Origin: Bosea vestrisii
Lineage (GTDB): Bacteria > Pseudomonadota > Alphaproteobacteria > Rhizobiales > Beijerinckiaceae
DNA length: 64,000 nucleotides
Direction of reading: 5' to 3'
Assembly: GCF_030144325.1 (NCBI RefSeq)
Contig: NZ_CP126307.1
Span: 124,001-188,000, forward strand
The notes beneath the pieces were generated by a model that saw only the letters and a list, made by a program, of their open reading frames with translations, had not been told where the DNA came from and did no database searches. The translations under genes were made by a program, and so were the position numbers. This document shows positions 25,441 to 33,229 of this stretch, one piece after another; position 1 is the stretch's first letter; every line of letters starts with the position of its first letter.

Positions 25441-25454
25441 GGCGGATATCCGCC
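25441..25454. promoter_or_regulatory. 14-bp perfect palindrome next to a ribosome-binding site
   Basis: GGCGGATATCCGCC is a perfect palindrome ending five bases before the AGGAG of the secreted-protein gene at 25469. It has the same position relative to the start as the 28-bp palindrome at 10786-10813. It may be an operator or a leader hairpin. Confidence 0.45.
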
Positions 25455-25468
25455 GACAGGAGAATGTC

Positions 25469-25870
25469 ATGTCAGATTTCGGAAAGAGCCGCTTCCTTGT
25501 GACGCTCGCCGTCGCCGGCAGCGTTCTGGCAGCAGGCCTAACGCCCGTAATGGCGGGTGAGACCCGCGCGGTCGGCTTTGACAAGAGCCGGCTCGATGCG
25601 GCGCAGGCCGATTACTCGCAGTACTATCGCCGTGGCTGGCGCGGCAGCAATCGCGGTGCCGCGATCGCAGCTGGTGTGGGTCTGGGCGTCCTTGGCGCTG
25701 CGGCGATTGCCGCCAGCAGGCCCGCCTATGCCGAGCCGGTCTATGGCTACGATGACGGCTATGGCTATGACGAGCCGGTTTACGTCGCGCCGCGACGCTA
25801 CTACGCGCCGCGTCATTACGGCTATTATCCCGACAACATCCGCGATCCGGCCGGCGGCAGCTACCGCTGA
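25469..25870 (+). CDS. Secreted Tyr/Gly-rich protein of unknown function
   Basis: A 133-residue protein with a signal peptide ('FLVTLAVAGSVLAAGLTPVMA'). A short hydrophobic glycine-zipper-like segment follows (GAAIAAGVGLGVLGAAAIAA, about 68-87). The C-terminus is rich in Tyr and Pro ('YGYDDGYGYDEPVYVAP', 'YYAPRHYGYYP'). Such proteins are frequent in Hyphomicrobiales and are envelope-associated, but no function is known to me. AGGAG precedes the ATG and a strong terminator follows at 25929. Confidence 0.82.
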   Translation: MSDFGKSRFLVTLAVAGSVLAAGLTPVMAGETRAVGFDKSRLDAAQADYSQYYRRGWRGSNRGAAIAAGVGLGVLGAAAIAASRPAYAEPVYGYDDGYGYDEPVYVAPRRYYAPRHYGYYPDNIRDPAGGSYR

Positions 25871-25928
25871 TCAGTCCTTCGTGGAAAAACAGCCTTAATC
25901 AATTCTGAACGCCTGTTGCTTAGGCTTT

Positions 25929-25968
25929 AAAGGGTCGCTTCCGTCACTCGACGGCAGCGGCCCTTTTC
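25929..25968 (+). terminator. Rho-independent terminator
   Basis: AAGGG..CGCT.CCGTC pairs with GACGG.AGCG.CCCTT around the loop ACTC, with TTTTC at the 3' end. It lies about 60 bases past the Tyr/Gly-rich gene that stops at 25870. Confidence 0.8.
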
Positions 25969-26033
25969 ACGGCGTGCGGCAACAATTGGCCCCGATATTG
26001 GGGCCATCGCCTTGTCGACCTTGGAGAAAGACG

Positions 26034-26384
26034 ATGAAACCCTCGCTCAAGACGCTGCTGTCCGGCTGCGGTGCGGTTGCCCTGGCGGCGTTCTGGTCCG
26101 GCACGGCGATGGCCCAGTATTATGATGACGGCTATGGCCGTCGTCAGGAGCGGCCGCGATACGACCGGGGTTATGACCGCGGCTCCGACAGGGGCTATGA
26201 TCGAGGCCCGCGTGATCGTGGCTATGGACGCGATGACGGCCGCGGTCGGGGTTACGGAGCCGACAACTCGTATGGTCGCGGCAACGCGGTCAACCGGCTG
26301 AGCATCGAAGACCAGAAGCAGGCGCTCAAGAATCACCGCGACGCGCAGAAGAAGGCGATCAAGCGCGGCTACGTCATTCCGTAG
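26034..26384 (+). CDS. Secreted Arg/Tyr/Gly/Asp-repeat protein
   Basis: A 116-residue protein of unknown function. A signal peptide ('LLSGCGAVALAAFWSGTAMA') is followed by a repetitive region with units like YDRGYDRGSDRGYDRG and GYGRDDGRGRGYG (about 28-85). The C-terminus is charged and helical ('SIEDQKQALKNHRDAQKKAIKRGYVIP'). A Cys at residue 12 sits inside the hydrophobic core, but there is no clear lipobox. GGAGAAAG precedes the ATG. It is convergent with ruvX and overlaps its 3' end by 11 bases. The periplasmic location is inferred. Confidence 0.8.
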   Translation: MKPSLKTLLSGCGAVALAAFWSGTAMAQYYDDGYGRRQERPRYDRGYDRGSDRGYDRGPRDRGYGRDDGRGRGYGADNSYGRGNAVNRLSIEDQKQALKNHRDAQKKAIKRGYVIP

Positions 26385-26883
26385 CCCAGTCTTGCTCCGG
26401 CTCGCTCTCGTCCGATGTCAGGCGGGCGAGCCGGTCGAGCGCACCCTGCAGGATGTAGGCGGCCGCCATCTTGTCGACGACAGCCGCCCGCCTCGCCCGC
26501 GAGGCATCGGCTGCGAGCAGGGTGCGGGTGACCGCGAGCGTCGACATCCGCTCGTCCCAGAACACGATTGGCAGCGCCGTCAGCGGCGCGAGATTGCGCA
26601 CGAAGGCCCGGGTCGACTGGACCCGCGGCCCTTCGCTGCCGTCCATGTTGAGCGGCAGACCGATGACCAGGCCAGCGATCGCATGCTTCTGCGTGACCTT
26701 CAGCAGCGCCACCACATCCAGCTTGAACTTGACGCGCTGGATCGTCTCCAGCGGCGTCGCAATCCGGCGCTCGACATCGGAGAGCGCAAGTCCGATCGTC
26801 TTGGTGCCGAGGTCGAGGCCAAGCAGGCGAGCCTGCTCGGGCAGGGCGAGGAACTGGTCCAGCGTGACGAGATTGGCGCTCAT
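26374..26883 (-). CDS. ruvX: Holliday junction resolvase-like protein RuvX (YqgF)
   Basis: A 169-residue RNase H-fold protein of the YqgF/RuvX family, thought to act in 16S pre-rRNA 5'-end maturation and possibly in recombination. Motifs: 'LLGLDLGTKTIGLALSD' (first catalytic Asp), 'GLVIGLPLNMDGSEGPR', 'PIVFWDERMSTLAV' (Glu) and 'RRAAVVDKMAAAYILQGALD' (second Asp). Length and order are normal. It is followed 49 bases upstream, in the genome direction, by the TctC-type gene. Confidence 0.94.
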   Translation of the reverse strand: MSANLVTLDQFLALPEQARLLGLDLGTKTIGLALSDVERRIATPLETIQRVKFKLDVVALLKVTQKHAIAGLVIGLPLNMDGSEGPRVQSTRAFVRNLAPLTALPIVFWDERMSTLAVTRTLLAADASRARRAAVVDKMAAAYILQGALDRLARLTSDESEPEQDWATE

Positions 26884-26932
26884 CTCTGGGCGGTAGCACG
26901 GGCCGCCCGCTCATGCGAGCGGCCCGTCCAGC

Positions 26933-27937
26933 TCAGTTGGCGGCTTGTGGCGTCAGACCTGCTGCCTTCAGTGCCGCTCCCCATTTGGCGACCTCCGCGG
27001 CAAAGCGCTTGGCATGGGCAGCGCGCGTCCATTCGGCCGCCGGAAAGGCGCTGGTGCCGACTGCCTTGAAGCGCTCCAGCACGGCAGGGTCCTTCAATGC
27101 GGCCTGCAGGGCGCCGTTGAGCTTGTCCAGTGCGGCGTCCGGCGTTCCCTTTGGGGCGTAGAGACCATGCCAGATCGTCATGTCGATCTCGGTGCCGGCC
27201 TCGCGCGAGGTCGGAACGTTCGGCAGCACGCCGAGCCGCTCCGGAGAGGTCACGGCATAGGCGCGAATTTTGTCCCCCTGGATCTGCGGCACCGCCGTGG
27301 TGGACTGGTCGCAGAGCACGTCGACCTGGCCACCGACGAGGTCGTTCATCGCCGGCCCCGTGCCGCGATAGGCGACCTGGGCGAGCTTGACGCTCAGCGC
27401 CTGAGAGATCAGCACGGCGCAGAGATGCGCATTCGAGCCGACGCCCGCATGGGCAACGGTGAGCTTCTCGGCCTGCTGCTTCGCAAAGGAAAAGAAGGCC
27501 TTGCCGTCGACCGGGGGCAAGGCGAGCTTGCCGGAGATCACCATCGGACCAGTGTTCACCAGTCCGACCGGTGCGAATGCGGATGCCGTGTCGTAGCCGA
27601 GATTGCTGTACAGCGCCGGCGCCGCAGCGAGCGCCAAATGGTGGATCAGCAGCGTGTATCCATCCGGCGGCGCTGAAACCAGGCGCTTGGCCCCGGCCGT
27701 CCCGCCCGCGCCGGCGATGTTCTCGATGACGAACTGCTGACCGAGCGTGCGGCCCATATGCTCGCCGAGCAGGCGGGCGATCACGTCACTGGGGCCGCCG
27801 GCGGCGAAGGGCACGATCAGCGTGATCGGCTTGGTTGGAAAGCTCTGCGCCAAGGCGGGCGTGCCGAACCCCAATAGGAACAACCCGGCAAGCGCGCCCC
27901 CGCGCGTCGCGAGGAATCTGCGGAAATGGGCGATCAT
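26933..27937 (-). CDS. Tripartite tricarboxylate transporter substrate-binding protein (TctC/Bug family)
   Basis: A 334-residue periplasmic binding protein. It has a signal peptide (residues about 1-30, ending PALAQ) and then the family hallmarks 'FPTKPITLIVPFAAGGPSDVIAR', 'VENIAGAGGT'-type 'VIENIAGAGGTAGAKRL', 'PPDGYTLLIHHLALA' and 'TIWHGLYAPKGTP'. Bug proteins bind organic acids; the membrane partners TctA/TctB are not here, as is common for orphans. It lies 165 bases after the GntR regulator and in the same direction, beside the suyAB genes. Sulfolactate uptake in Chromohalobacter is ascribed to a transporter of this class (SlcHFG), so sulfolactate is a reasonable inferred ligand. Confidence 0.88.
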   Translation of the reverse strand: MIAHFRRFLATRGGALAGLFLLGFGTPALAQSFPTKPITLIVPFAAGGPSDVIARLLGEHMGRTLGQQFVIENIAGAGGTAGAKRLVSAPPDGYTLLIHHLALAAAPALYSNLGYDTASAFAPVGLVNTGPMVISGKLALPPVDGKAFFSFAKQQAEKLTVAHAGVGSNAHLCAVLISQALSVKLAQVAYRGTGPAMNDLVGGQVDVLCDQSTTAVPQIQGDKIRAYAVTSPERLGVLPNVPTSREAGTEIDMTIWHGLYAPKGTPDAALDKLNGALQAALKDPAVLERFKAVGTSAFPAAEWTRAAHAKRFAAEVAKWGAALKAAGLTPQAAN

Positions 27938-28102
27938 TCGTTTCCTCCGGTGTGGCTGCCGCTCTGCGTCGGCCTGGTCGACATCTCGGGCCATTTGGTC
28001 CTCGAGCCTCGGTCGCTCGATTTCGAGCGAAACTTTAGAAGTATCCGGCAACACGCTGACCATGAACGATCAACTTGGGCGTCTTTGCGAATTGGATGGC
28101 CT

Positions 28103-28867
28103 TCAGCGAAGGTCCGACAGGTAATGAACCTCCTGGGTCAGGCACAGGCTGAGCCGGTGTTCGACCGGTGTGCCGTCGAGCGACAGGGCGACGCGATCAA
28201 TCTGCAGGGCCGGCTCGCCCGGCGATACCCCGAGCGCGGCAGCATCGACGTCGGCAAGAGCCACCGCCTTCAACCGCTCGCGCGCATTGGCGATGGTGAT
28301 GCCATAGCGACCGGCGAACAGGCTGTAGAGATTGTTCGGGATTGGCCCGTCCTCCAGCCCCGGAAAGAGCTGCTGCGGCAGGCTCAGCGTCTCGATGATC
28401 AGCGGCGCGCCGTCGAAGGACCGCAGTCGGCGGATGCGAGTGACAGCGGCCCCCTCGGCGAGATCCAGGGCCGCGCGCTCTGCCTCACGGGCTAAGCCGG
28501 TGGTCACCGAGAGGACGACACTGTCGGGAAAGCGCGGCGAGCCCTCGTCCGGCGCCAGTTTGAAGAACTGGAACAGGATGCGGCGCTCGTCATGCTCGGC
28601 GACGAAAGTGCCGCGGCCCTGGCGCCGCACGACGAGATTCTCGGCGGCGAGTTCGTCGAGTGCCTTGCGTACAGTGCCCTGGCTGACGCCGATCTCGGCT
28701 GCGAGTTGGCCTTCGCTCGGCAGTGCCGCGCCGGGCGCCCAGACTCCGTCGACCAGCCGTCGTACGAAGATCGCCTTCACCTGCCGGTAGAGCGGCCGGA
28801 AGCCCAGTGTCTCCGGCGTGCCGGACGCGCGCGGCTGCTCTGAGATTTCCAGCTTGTGCACACTCAT
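28103..28867 (-). CDS. GntR family regulator with UTRA domain (HutC subfamily)
   Basis: A 254-residue regulator. The N-terminal winged helix includes 'PLYRQVKAIFVRRLVDGVWAPGAALPSEGQLAAEIGVSQGTVRKAL' in parts (about residues 24-80), followed by the wing 'RRQGRGTFVAEHDERR'. The C-terminal UTRA effector domain contains 'VTRIRRLRSFDGAPLIIETLSLP' and 'LQIDRVALSLDGTPVEHR'. The ATG at 28865-28867 is used; a farther ATG 20 codons upstream would run through the palindromic operator. It is divergent from suyA, with 83 bases between the starts, so it very likely controls suyAB and itself, with sulfolactate or a derivative as the probable effector. Confidence 0.92.
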   Translation of the reverse strand: MSVHKLEISEQPRASGTPETLGFRPLYRQVKAIFVRRLVDGVWAPGAALPSEGQLAAEIGVSQGTVRKALDELAAENLVVRRQGRGTFVAEHDERRILFQFFKLAPDEGSPRFPDSVVLSVTTGLAREAERAALDLAEGAAVTRIRRLRSFDGAPLIIETLSLPQQLFPGLEDGPIPNNLYSLFAGRYGITIANARERLKAVALADVDAAALGVSPGEPALQIDRVALSLDGTPVEHRLSLCLTQEVHYLSDLR

Positions 28868-28869
28868 AT

Positions 28870-28883
28870 GTCTTATATAAGAC
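28870..28883. promoter_or_regulatory. Perfect palindromic operator for the GntR regulator
   Basis: GTCTTATATAAGAC is an exact 14-bp palindrome, three bases outside the regulator's ATG in the divergent promoter with suyA. It follows the GT-N-TATA-N-AC style of HutC-type GntR operators and is markedly AT-rich against its surroundings. Autoregulation plus control of suyAB is inferred. Confidence 0.7.
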
Positions 28884-28950
28884 TTGAGCGCAGCCACGTC
28901 GAGCCCGATTTCGGCGTGAGAAATCACCGGAAACGGTCAGGGAGCCCGCC

Positions 28951-29238
28951 ATGAGCAAGCCGCATCTGCTGGTGCATGAGAAGAAGGACACGGTCGGTGT
29001 CGTCGTCGTCGAGGGCCTGAAGGCCGGAACCGACATGCTCGGCGTCGTCACACACGACAATTCGGATTTCCGCCTGACCGCCAAGATGGACATCCCAATC
29101 GGCCACAAGGTCGCGCTCAAGGCGATCAAGAAGGGCGACACGATCTGGAAGTACGGCCAGGACATCGGCAAGGCGATCGCCGATATCGGGCAGGGCGAGC
29201 ATCTCCACGTCCAGAACGTCAAGACCAAGCGCTGGTGA
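28951..29238 (+). CDS. suyA: (2R)-sulfolactate sulfo-lyase alpha subunit (SuyA)
   Basis: A 95-residue SAF-domain protein, the size of the small subunit of sulfolactate sulfo-lyase. Signature stretches are 'KDTVGVVVVEGLKAGTDM', 'IPIGHKVALKAIKKGDTI', 'KYGQDIGKAIADI' and the end 'GEHLHVQNVKTKRW', which I recall as characteristic of SuyA. SuyAB splits (R)-sulfolactate into pyruvate and sulfite in the cytoplasm. The relatives are the small subunits of altronate and galactarate dehydratases, so a sugar-acid role is the alternative; the neighbours argue for sulfolactate. The gene is preceded by AGGGAG and is first in a plus-strand run. Confidence 0.85.
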   Translation: MSKPHLLVHEKKDTVGVVVVEGLKAGTDMLGVVTHDNSDFRLTAKMDIPIGHKVALKAIKKGDTIWKYGQDIGKAIADIGQGEHLHVQNVKTKRW

Positions 29239-29308
29239 GCCCAGCTCTCCGCTGATCCCGATCTCCAGGCTCCCGTCAGGTCGAGCCCAAACCTTTAGGA
29301 AATCGCCA

Positions 29309-30592
29309 ATGTCCTCCATCGTCGCCAATTTCGACCTCGTCAAAGGCAAGCTCGCCCGGGTGAAGGGCCGCAAGATCGAGGCGCCCGAGTTCAAGACGCC
29401 GTTCGTCAAGCGCCCCACCGGCCGCAGCCTCGATTCCTTCATGGGCTGGCGCCGCGAGAACGACCGCGTCGGCGTGCGCAACCACGTGCTGCTGCTGCCG
29501 CTCGACGATCTCTCCAACGCCGCCTGCGAGGCTGTCGCCAACAACATCAAGGGCACGCTGGCGATCCCGCACGCCTATGGCCGCCTGCAGTTCGGCGAGG
29601 ATCTCGAGATCCATTTCCGCACGCTGATCGGCACCGGCTCGAACCCGAACGTCGCCGCGGTCGTCGTCATCGGCATCGAGGATGGCTGGACCAAGCGCGT
29701 CGTCGACGGCATCGCCAAGACCGGCAAGCCGGTGGTCGGCTTCGGTATCGAGGGCCATGGCGACATCGCCACCATCGCCAAGGCCTCCTATGTCGCCAAG
29801 GAGTTCGTGCAATGGGCGACCGAGCTGCCGCGCACGAAATGCGGCATCGAGGAGCTTTGGGTCTCGACCAAATGCGGTGAGTCCGACACGACGACCGGTC
29901 TCTCGTCCTGCCCGACGGTCGGGAACATGTACGACAAGTGGATCCCGCGCGGCGTCTACGGCGTCTTCGGCGAGACCTCCGAGATCACCGGCGCCGAGCA
30001 TCTCTGCAAGGCGCGAGCGGCTACCCCTGAGGTCGGCGAGCGCTGGTACAAGATGTGGAAGGCCTATCAGGACGACGTCATCGAGGCCCACAAGACCGAC
30101 GATCTCTCGGATTCGCAGCCGACCAAGGGCAATATCGCCGGCGGCCTGACCACGATCGAGGAGAAGGCACTCGGCAACCTCGAGAAGATCGGCCGCGAGT
30201 GCAAGTTCATCGATATCCTGGAGCCGGCTCAGGCGCCGCAAAAGGGGCCCGGCCTCTACTACATGGACACCTCTTCGGCGGCGGCCGAGTGCGTGACATT
30301 GATGGCCGCGGGCGGCTATGTCGTGCACACTTTCCCTACCGGACAGGGCAACGTCATCGGCAACCCGATCGTCCCCGTCATCAAGATCACCGGCAATCCG
30401 AAGACCATGCGCACCATGCCCGAGCATATCGACGTCGACGTCTCCGGCATCCTGCGCCGCGACCTCACCATCCCGCAGGCCGGTGACGCCCTGATCGAGA
30501 ACATCGTGCGCACGGCGAATGGCCGCCTCACGGCTGCCGAGGCGCTCGGCCATCGCGAGTTCTCGATGACCAAGCTATACCGCAGCGCCTGA
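29309..30592 (+). CDS. suyB: (2R)-sulfolactate sulfo-lyase beta subunit (SuyB), UxaA family
   Basis: The large subunit partner of SuyA, 427 residues. It belongs to the UxaA/GarD dehydratase family: 'GWRRENDRVGVRNHVLLLPL' at the start of the core, 'IPHAYGRLQFGED', 'VVVIGIEDGWTKR', 'STKCGESDTTTGLSSCPTVG' and 'HTFPTGQGNVIGNPIVPVIKITGN'. The conserved Cys residues in the third and fourth stretches are likely Fe-S or metal ligands, as in the dehydratases. It cleaves the C-S bond of sulfolactate to give pyruvate and sulfite. It lies 70 bases after suyA and is followed by the GNAT gene. The split SAF/large-subunit arrangement, not a fusion, agrees with SuyAB. Confidence 0.86.
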   Translation: MSSIVANFDLVKGKLARVKGRKIEAPEFKTPFVKRPTGRSLDSFMGWRRENDRVGVRNHVLLLPLDDLSNAACEAVANNIKGTLAIPHAYGRLQFGEDLEIHFRTLIGTGSNPNVAAVVVIGIEDGWTKRVVDGIAKTGKPVVGFGIEGHGDIATIAKASYVAKEFVQWATELPRTKCGIEELWVSTKCGESDTTTGLSSCPTVGNMYDKWIPRGVYGVFGETSEITGAEHLCKARAATPEVGERWYKMWKAYQDDVIEAHKTDDLSDSQPTKGNIAGGLTTIEEKALGNLEKIGRECKFIDILEPAQAPQKGPGLYYMDTSSAAAECVTLMAAGGYVVHTFPTGQGNVIGNPIVPVIKITGNPKTMRTMPEHIDVDVSGILRRDLTIPQAGDALIENIVRTANGRLTAAEALGHREFSMTKLYRSA

Positions 30593-30623
30593 GCAACAGC
30601 TCTCCGGGCGCGACGAGGCAAAA

Positions 30624-31223
30624 GTGTCGGACAGGATCGTTTCCAAGATCGTTTCATTGCATACGCCGGGGCGGGACGTGTTGCCCGCCTATGTCCGTGC
30701 CTTGGAAGCGGGCTGGTCGCCGAACACGATGCGTGACGTCGCACCCGAGCAGCTCGCTGCGATCGCGGCCGATCCCGACGTGTTCGTTGAGGGGCTGAAC
30801 CAGCGCGGCGGCACGATTCGCCTGCATGACGACAGCGAGGTCGCGCGCCTGCCGGATATGATCCGCTGGATCATTGCTATCGATCAGCCTGAGCGTCCCT
30901 TCGTCGGCAGCATCAATCTGCGCTGGCAGGAAGATGAAGCCGGCAGGCCGGTCACGGAGCTGCCGTCGCATGTGCTCGGCCATGTCGGCTACACCATCCT
31001 GCCGGACCATGCCGGGCACGGTTATGCCAGTGCGGCCTTGGCCGCCGTCCTCGCCGAGGCTCGTGCCATCGGACTGCCATTCCTCAAGATCACCTGCGAC
31101 ACGCGCAATCTGGCCTCGCGGCGGATCATCGAGAAGAATGGCGGGCGTTTCCTTGAGAGCTTCCTCGCGCCGTTCTACGGGCCGGAGGAACGGCTGATGT
31201 ACCGGATCGATCTGCAATCATGA
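30624..31223 (+). CDS. GNAT family N-acetyltransferase
   Basis: A 199-residue protein with a GNAT fold. The acetyl-CoA-binding strand-loop is 'HVGYTILPDHAGHGYASAALAAVLAEA', followed by 'ITCDTRNLASRRIIEKNGG', the usual C-terminal part. The N-terminus ('VLPAYVRALEAGWSPN') fits a subgroup of about 190-residue members that act on small molecules. It starts with GTG (30624), 31 bases after suyB, and its stop overlaps the exporter ATG (ATGA), so it belongs to the sulfolactate operon. No acetyltransferase step is known in that pathway; the substrate is unknown. Confidence 0.88.
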   Translation: MSDRIVSKIVSLHTPGRDVLPAYVRALEAGWSPNTMRDVAPEQLAAIAADPDVFVEGLNQRGGTIRLHDDSEVARLPDMIRWIIAIDQPERPFVGSINLRWQEDEAGRPVTELPSHVLGHVGYTILPDHAGHGYASAALAAVLAEARAIGLPFLKITCDTRNLASRRIIEKNGGRFLESFLAPFYGPEERLMYRIDLQS

Positions 31224-32272
31224 CCGAAGCAGCCTCCTTGCGCCTGACCAGTGGCCTCGGCCGGCTTGCGCCGGGCATTGCCTTGTCGGCGGCGGTGGCG
31301 GTCGCCTCCGTGCTGGCCGAGCCTGTCCTGAAGCAGCTTGCTGGCGGTCGCGTCGGCATCCCGGCTGTGGTGATCGCCCTGGTGATCGGTATGCTCCTGC
31401 ATCCGATCGCCAACACCCGGCGCTTCGAGCCGGGCATGACCTTCTGCGTCAAGAAGCTGCTGCGCTGGGCGATCGCGCTGCTCGGCCTGCGTGTCGCGCT
31501 TGGCGATATCATCGCGCTTGGCCTGGGCACGGCACTGCTCGTGATTGTCTCCATGGTGGCGACCGTCGTCTGCGGCTTCCTGCTGGCCCGGCTGCTCGGC
31601 CGCGAGCCCGGAGTCGGTGCTCTCGCTGGCGTCGCGACCGCGGTCTGCGGCGCCTCGGCCGCGCTCGCCACCGCGACGGTGGTCCCCGACTATCGCAACA
31701 AGGCCGCCGACACCGCCTTCACCGTGATCGCGATGAACGTGCTCGCGACGATCGCGATGCTGGCCTATCCGCTGCTCTGCGTCTGGCTCGGCCTCTCGCA
31801 GCAACAGACCGGCGTCATGCTCGGCGCGACCATCCATGACGTCGCGCAGGTCGTCGGCGCCGGCCAGGCCGTCTCCGACGAAGCGGCGAATGCCGCGGTG
31901 ATCGTCAAGCTGTTCCGGGTCTTCCTGCTGCTGCCTTCGGTGCTGGTCGTCGGCTGGTGGCTGACGCGCCACGGCGAAACCCATGGTCATGCCAAGGTTC
32001 CGGTCCCGGTTTTCGCCTTCGTCTTTCTCGTGATGTGCCTGGTCAACAGCGTGCTGAGCACGCAGGCGGGGCTCGCGGGCATCTACCTGCCGGTGCGGGA
32101 CATCCTGCTCGACGTCTCGCGCTGGGGCCTGCTGATCGCGATCGCGGCGCTCGGCCTGGGAACCTCGATTGCGGCGATGGCCCGGCTCGGCTGGCGCCAC
32201 CTTGCCCTCGTCACCGGAACCAGCCTCATCATCCTCGTCGTCGCCACGGGCGGTATCGTCCTGCTCGGCTGA
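31220..32272 (+). CDS. YeiH/UPF0324 family transporter, putative sulfite/sulfate exporter
   Basis: A 350-residue membrane protein with about ten hydrophobic helices. Family stretches are 'VIALVIGMLLHPIANTRRFEPGM', 'LRWAIALLGLRVALGDI', 'GVATAVCGASAALATATVVP' and 'MLGATIHDVAQVVGAGQAVSDEAA'. Members of this family (PF03601) accompany sulfonate-degrading genes and are thought to export sulfite or sulfate made by C-S cleavage; as I recall, the SuyZ protein of Paracoccus belongs here. Its four-base overlap with the GNAT gene and its position after suyAB support export of the sulfite released by SuyAB. Confidence 0.88.
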   Translation: MTEAASLRLTSGLGRLAPGIALSAAVAVASVLAEPVLKQLAGGRVGIPAVVIALVIGMLLHPIANTRRFEPGMTFCVKKLLRWAIALLGLRVALGDIIALGLGTALLVIVSMVATVVCGFLLARLLGREPGVGALAGVATAVCGASAALATATVVPDYRNKAADTAFTVIAMNVLATIAMLAYPLLCVWLGLSQQQTGVMLGATIHDVAQVVGAGQAVSDEAANAAVIVKLFRVFLLLPSVLVVGWWLTRHGETHGHAKVPVPVFAFVFLVMCLVNSVLSTQAGLAGIYLPVRDILLDVSRWGLLIAIAALGLGTSIAAMARLGWRHLALVTGTSLIILVVATGGIVLLG

Positions 32273-32296
32273 ACGGATCTCACAGCGGAAACAGCC

Positions 32297-33229
32297 ATGA
32301 CCGACATCGTCATCACCGAATTCATGGACGAGGCGGCCGTGGCGACGCTGAAGGCGCGCTACAGCGTGCATCACGACCCGGAGCTCTTCGGCAAACCCGA
32401 CGAGCTTGCCCGGCTCGTGGCCGACATCCCGGCGCTGATCGTGCGCAACCAGACGCAGGTTCGCGGCGCGCTGCTGGCGGGTGCGAAGAACCTCAAGGTT
32501 GTCGGCCGGCTCGGCGTCGGCCTCGACAACATCGACATGGAAGCCTGCATCGCGCGCAGAATCCAGGTCTTCCCGGCGACCGGCGCCAACAGCCTGTCGG
32601 TGGTCGAGTACGTCATCGGCACGGCGATGACGCTGCTGCGCGGCGCCTATTTCGCCAATGCCGCGATGATCGCCGGCGAGTTCCCGAAGACGAAGCTGAT
32701 CGGCCGCGAGATCGCCGGCAAGCGCATGGGCCTCGTCGGCTTCGGCGCGATCGCCCGAGACGTCGCGCGGCATGCCAGGGCGCTCGGCATGACGGTCACA
32801 GCCTACGACCCCTACGTTCCGGCCGATGCTCCGGTCTGGCAGGGCATCGAGAAGCTCGATCTCGACGCGCTGCTTTCGACTTCGGACGTGATCTCGATCC
32901 ATTTGCCGCTGACGCCGGAGACGCGCGGACTGATCGGCGAGGCCGCCTTCGCCACGATGAAACCCGATGCCATCCTGATCAACGCGGCGCGCGGCGGGAT
33001 CATGGACGAGGCGGCGCTGGTCGCGGCGCTGAAGGGCGGCCGTCTCGGCGGCGCGGCACTCGACGTCTTCGAGCAGGAGCCGCTCAAGGCCGACGGCGCA
33101 AAACTCTTCGCCGGTACGCCGAACCTGATCCTGACGCCGCATATCGCCGGCAACACGGTGGAATCGAACGGGCGCGTCTCCGGCCTCGTCGCCGAGCGGG
33201 TCATCGCGGCGCTGGAGGGGCGGCCATGA
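32297..33229 (+). CDS. slcC: D-2-hydroxyacid dehydrogenase, probable (S)-sulfolactate dehydrogenase (SlcC)
   Basis: A 310-residue NAD-dependent enzyme of the phosphoglycerate-dehydrogenase family. It shows 'VGRLGVGLDNID', the Rossmann motif 'MGLVGFGAIARDVARHARALGM', and the catalytic trio: Arg in 'NAARGGIMDE' (about 234), Glu in 'DVFEQEPL' (about 262) and His in 'LTPHIAGNT' (about 280). In Chromohalobacter, SlcC of this family oxidises (S)-sulfolactate to sulfopyruvate. The gene lies between the exporter and an Ldh-family gene with a four-base ATGA overlap, matching the SlcC-ComC pair. Substrate assignment rests on the context. Confidence 0.82.
   Translation: MTDIVITEFMDEAAVATLKARYSVHHDPELFGKPDELARLVADIPALIVRNQTQVRGALLAGAKNLKVVGRLGVGLDNIDMEACIARRIQVFPATGANSLSVVEYVIGTAMTLLRGAYFANAAMIAGEFPKTKLIGREIAGKRMGLVGFGAIARDVARHARALGMTVTAYDPYVPADAPVWQGIEKLDLDALLSTSDVISIHLPLTPETRGLIGEAAFATMKPDAILINAARGGIMDEAALVAALKGGRLGGAALDVFEQEPLKADGAKLFAGTPNLILTPHIAGNTVESNGRVSGLVAERVIAALEGRP

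Noticed and set aside
26150..26290. Tandem DNA repeat
   Set aside because: The repetition is at protein level (YDRG, GYGRDD units) within a secreted protein and is too irregular to call a DNA repeat.
31175..33142. A 655-codon minus-strand frame opposite the exporter and slcC-like genes
   Set aside because: Composition and lack of motifs mark it as a shadow of the sense genes.
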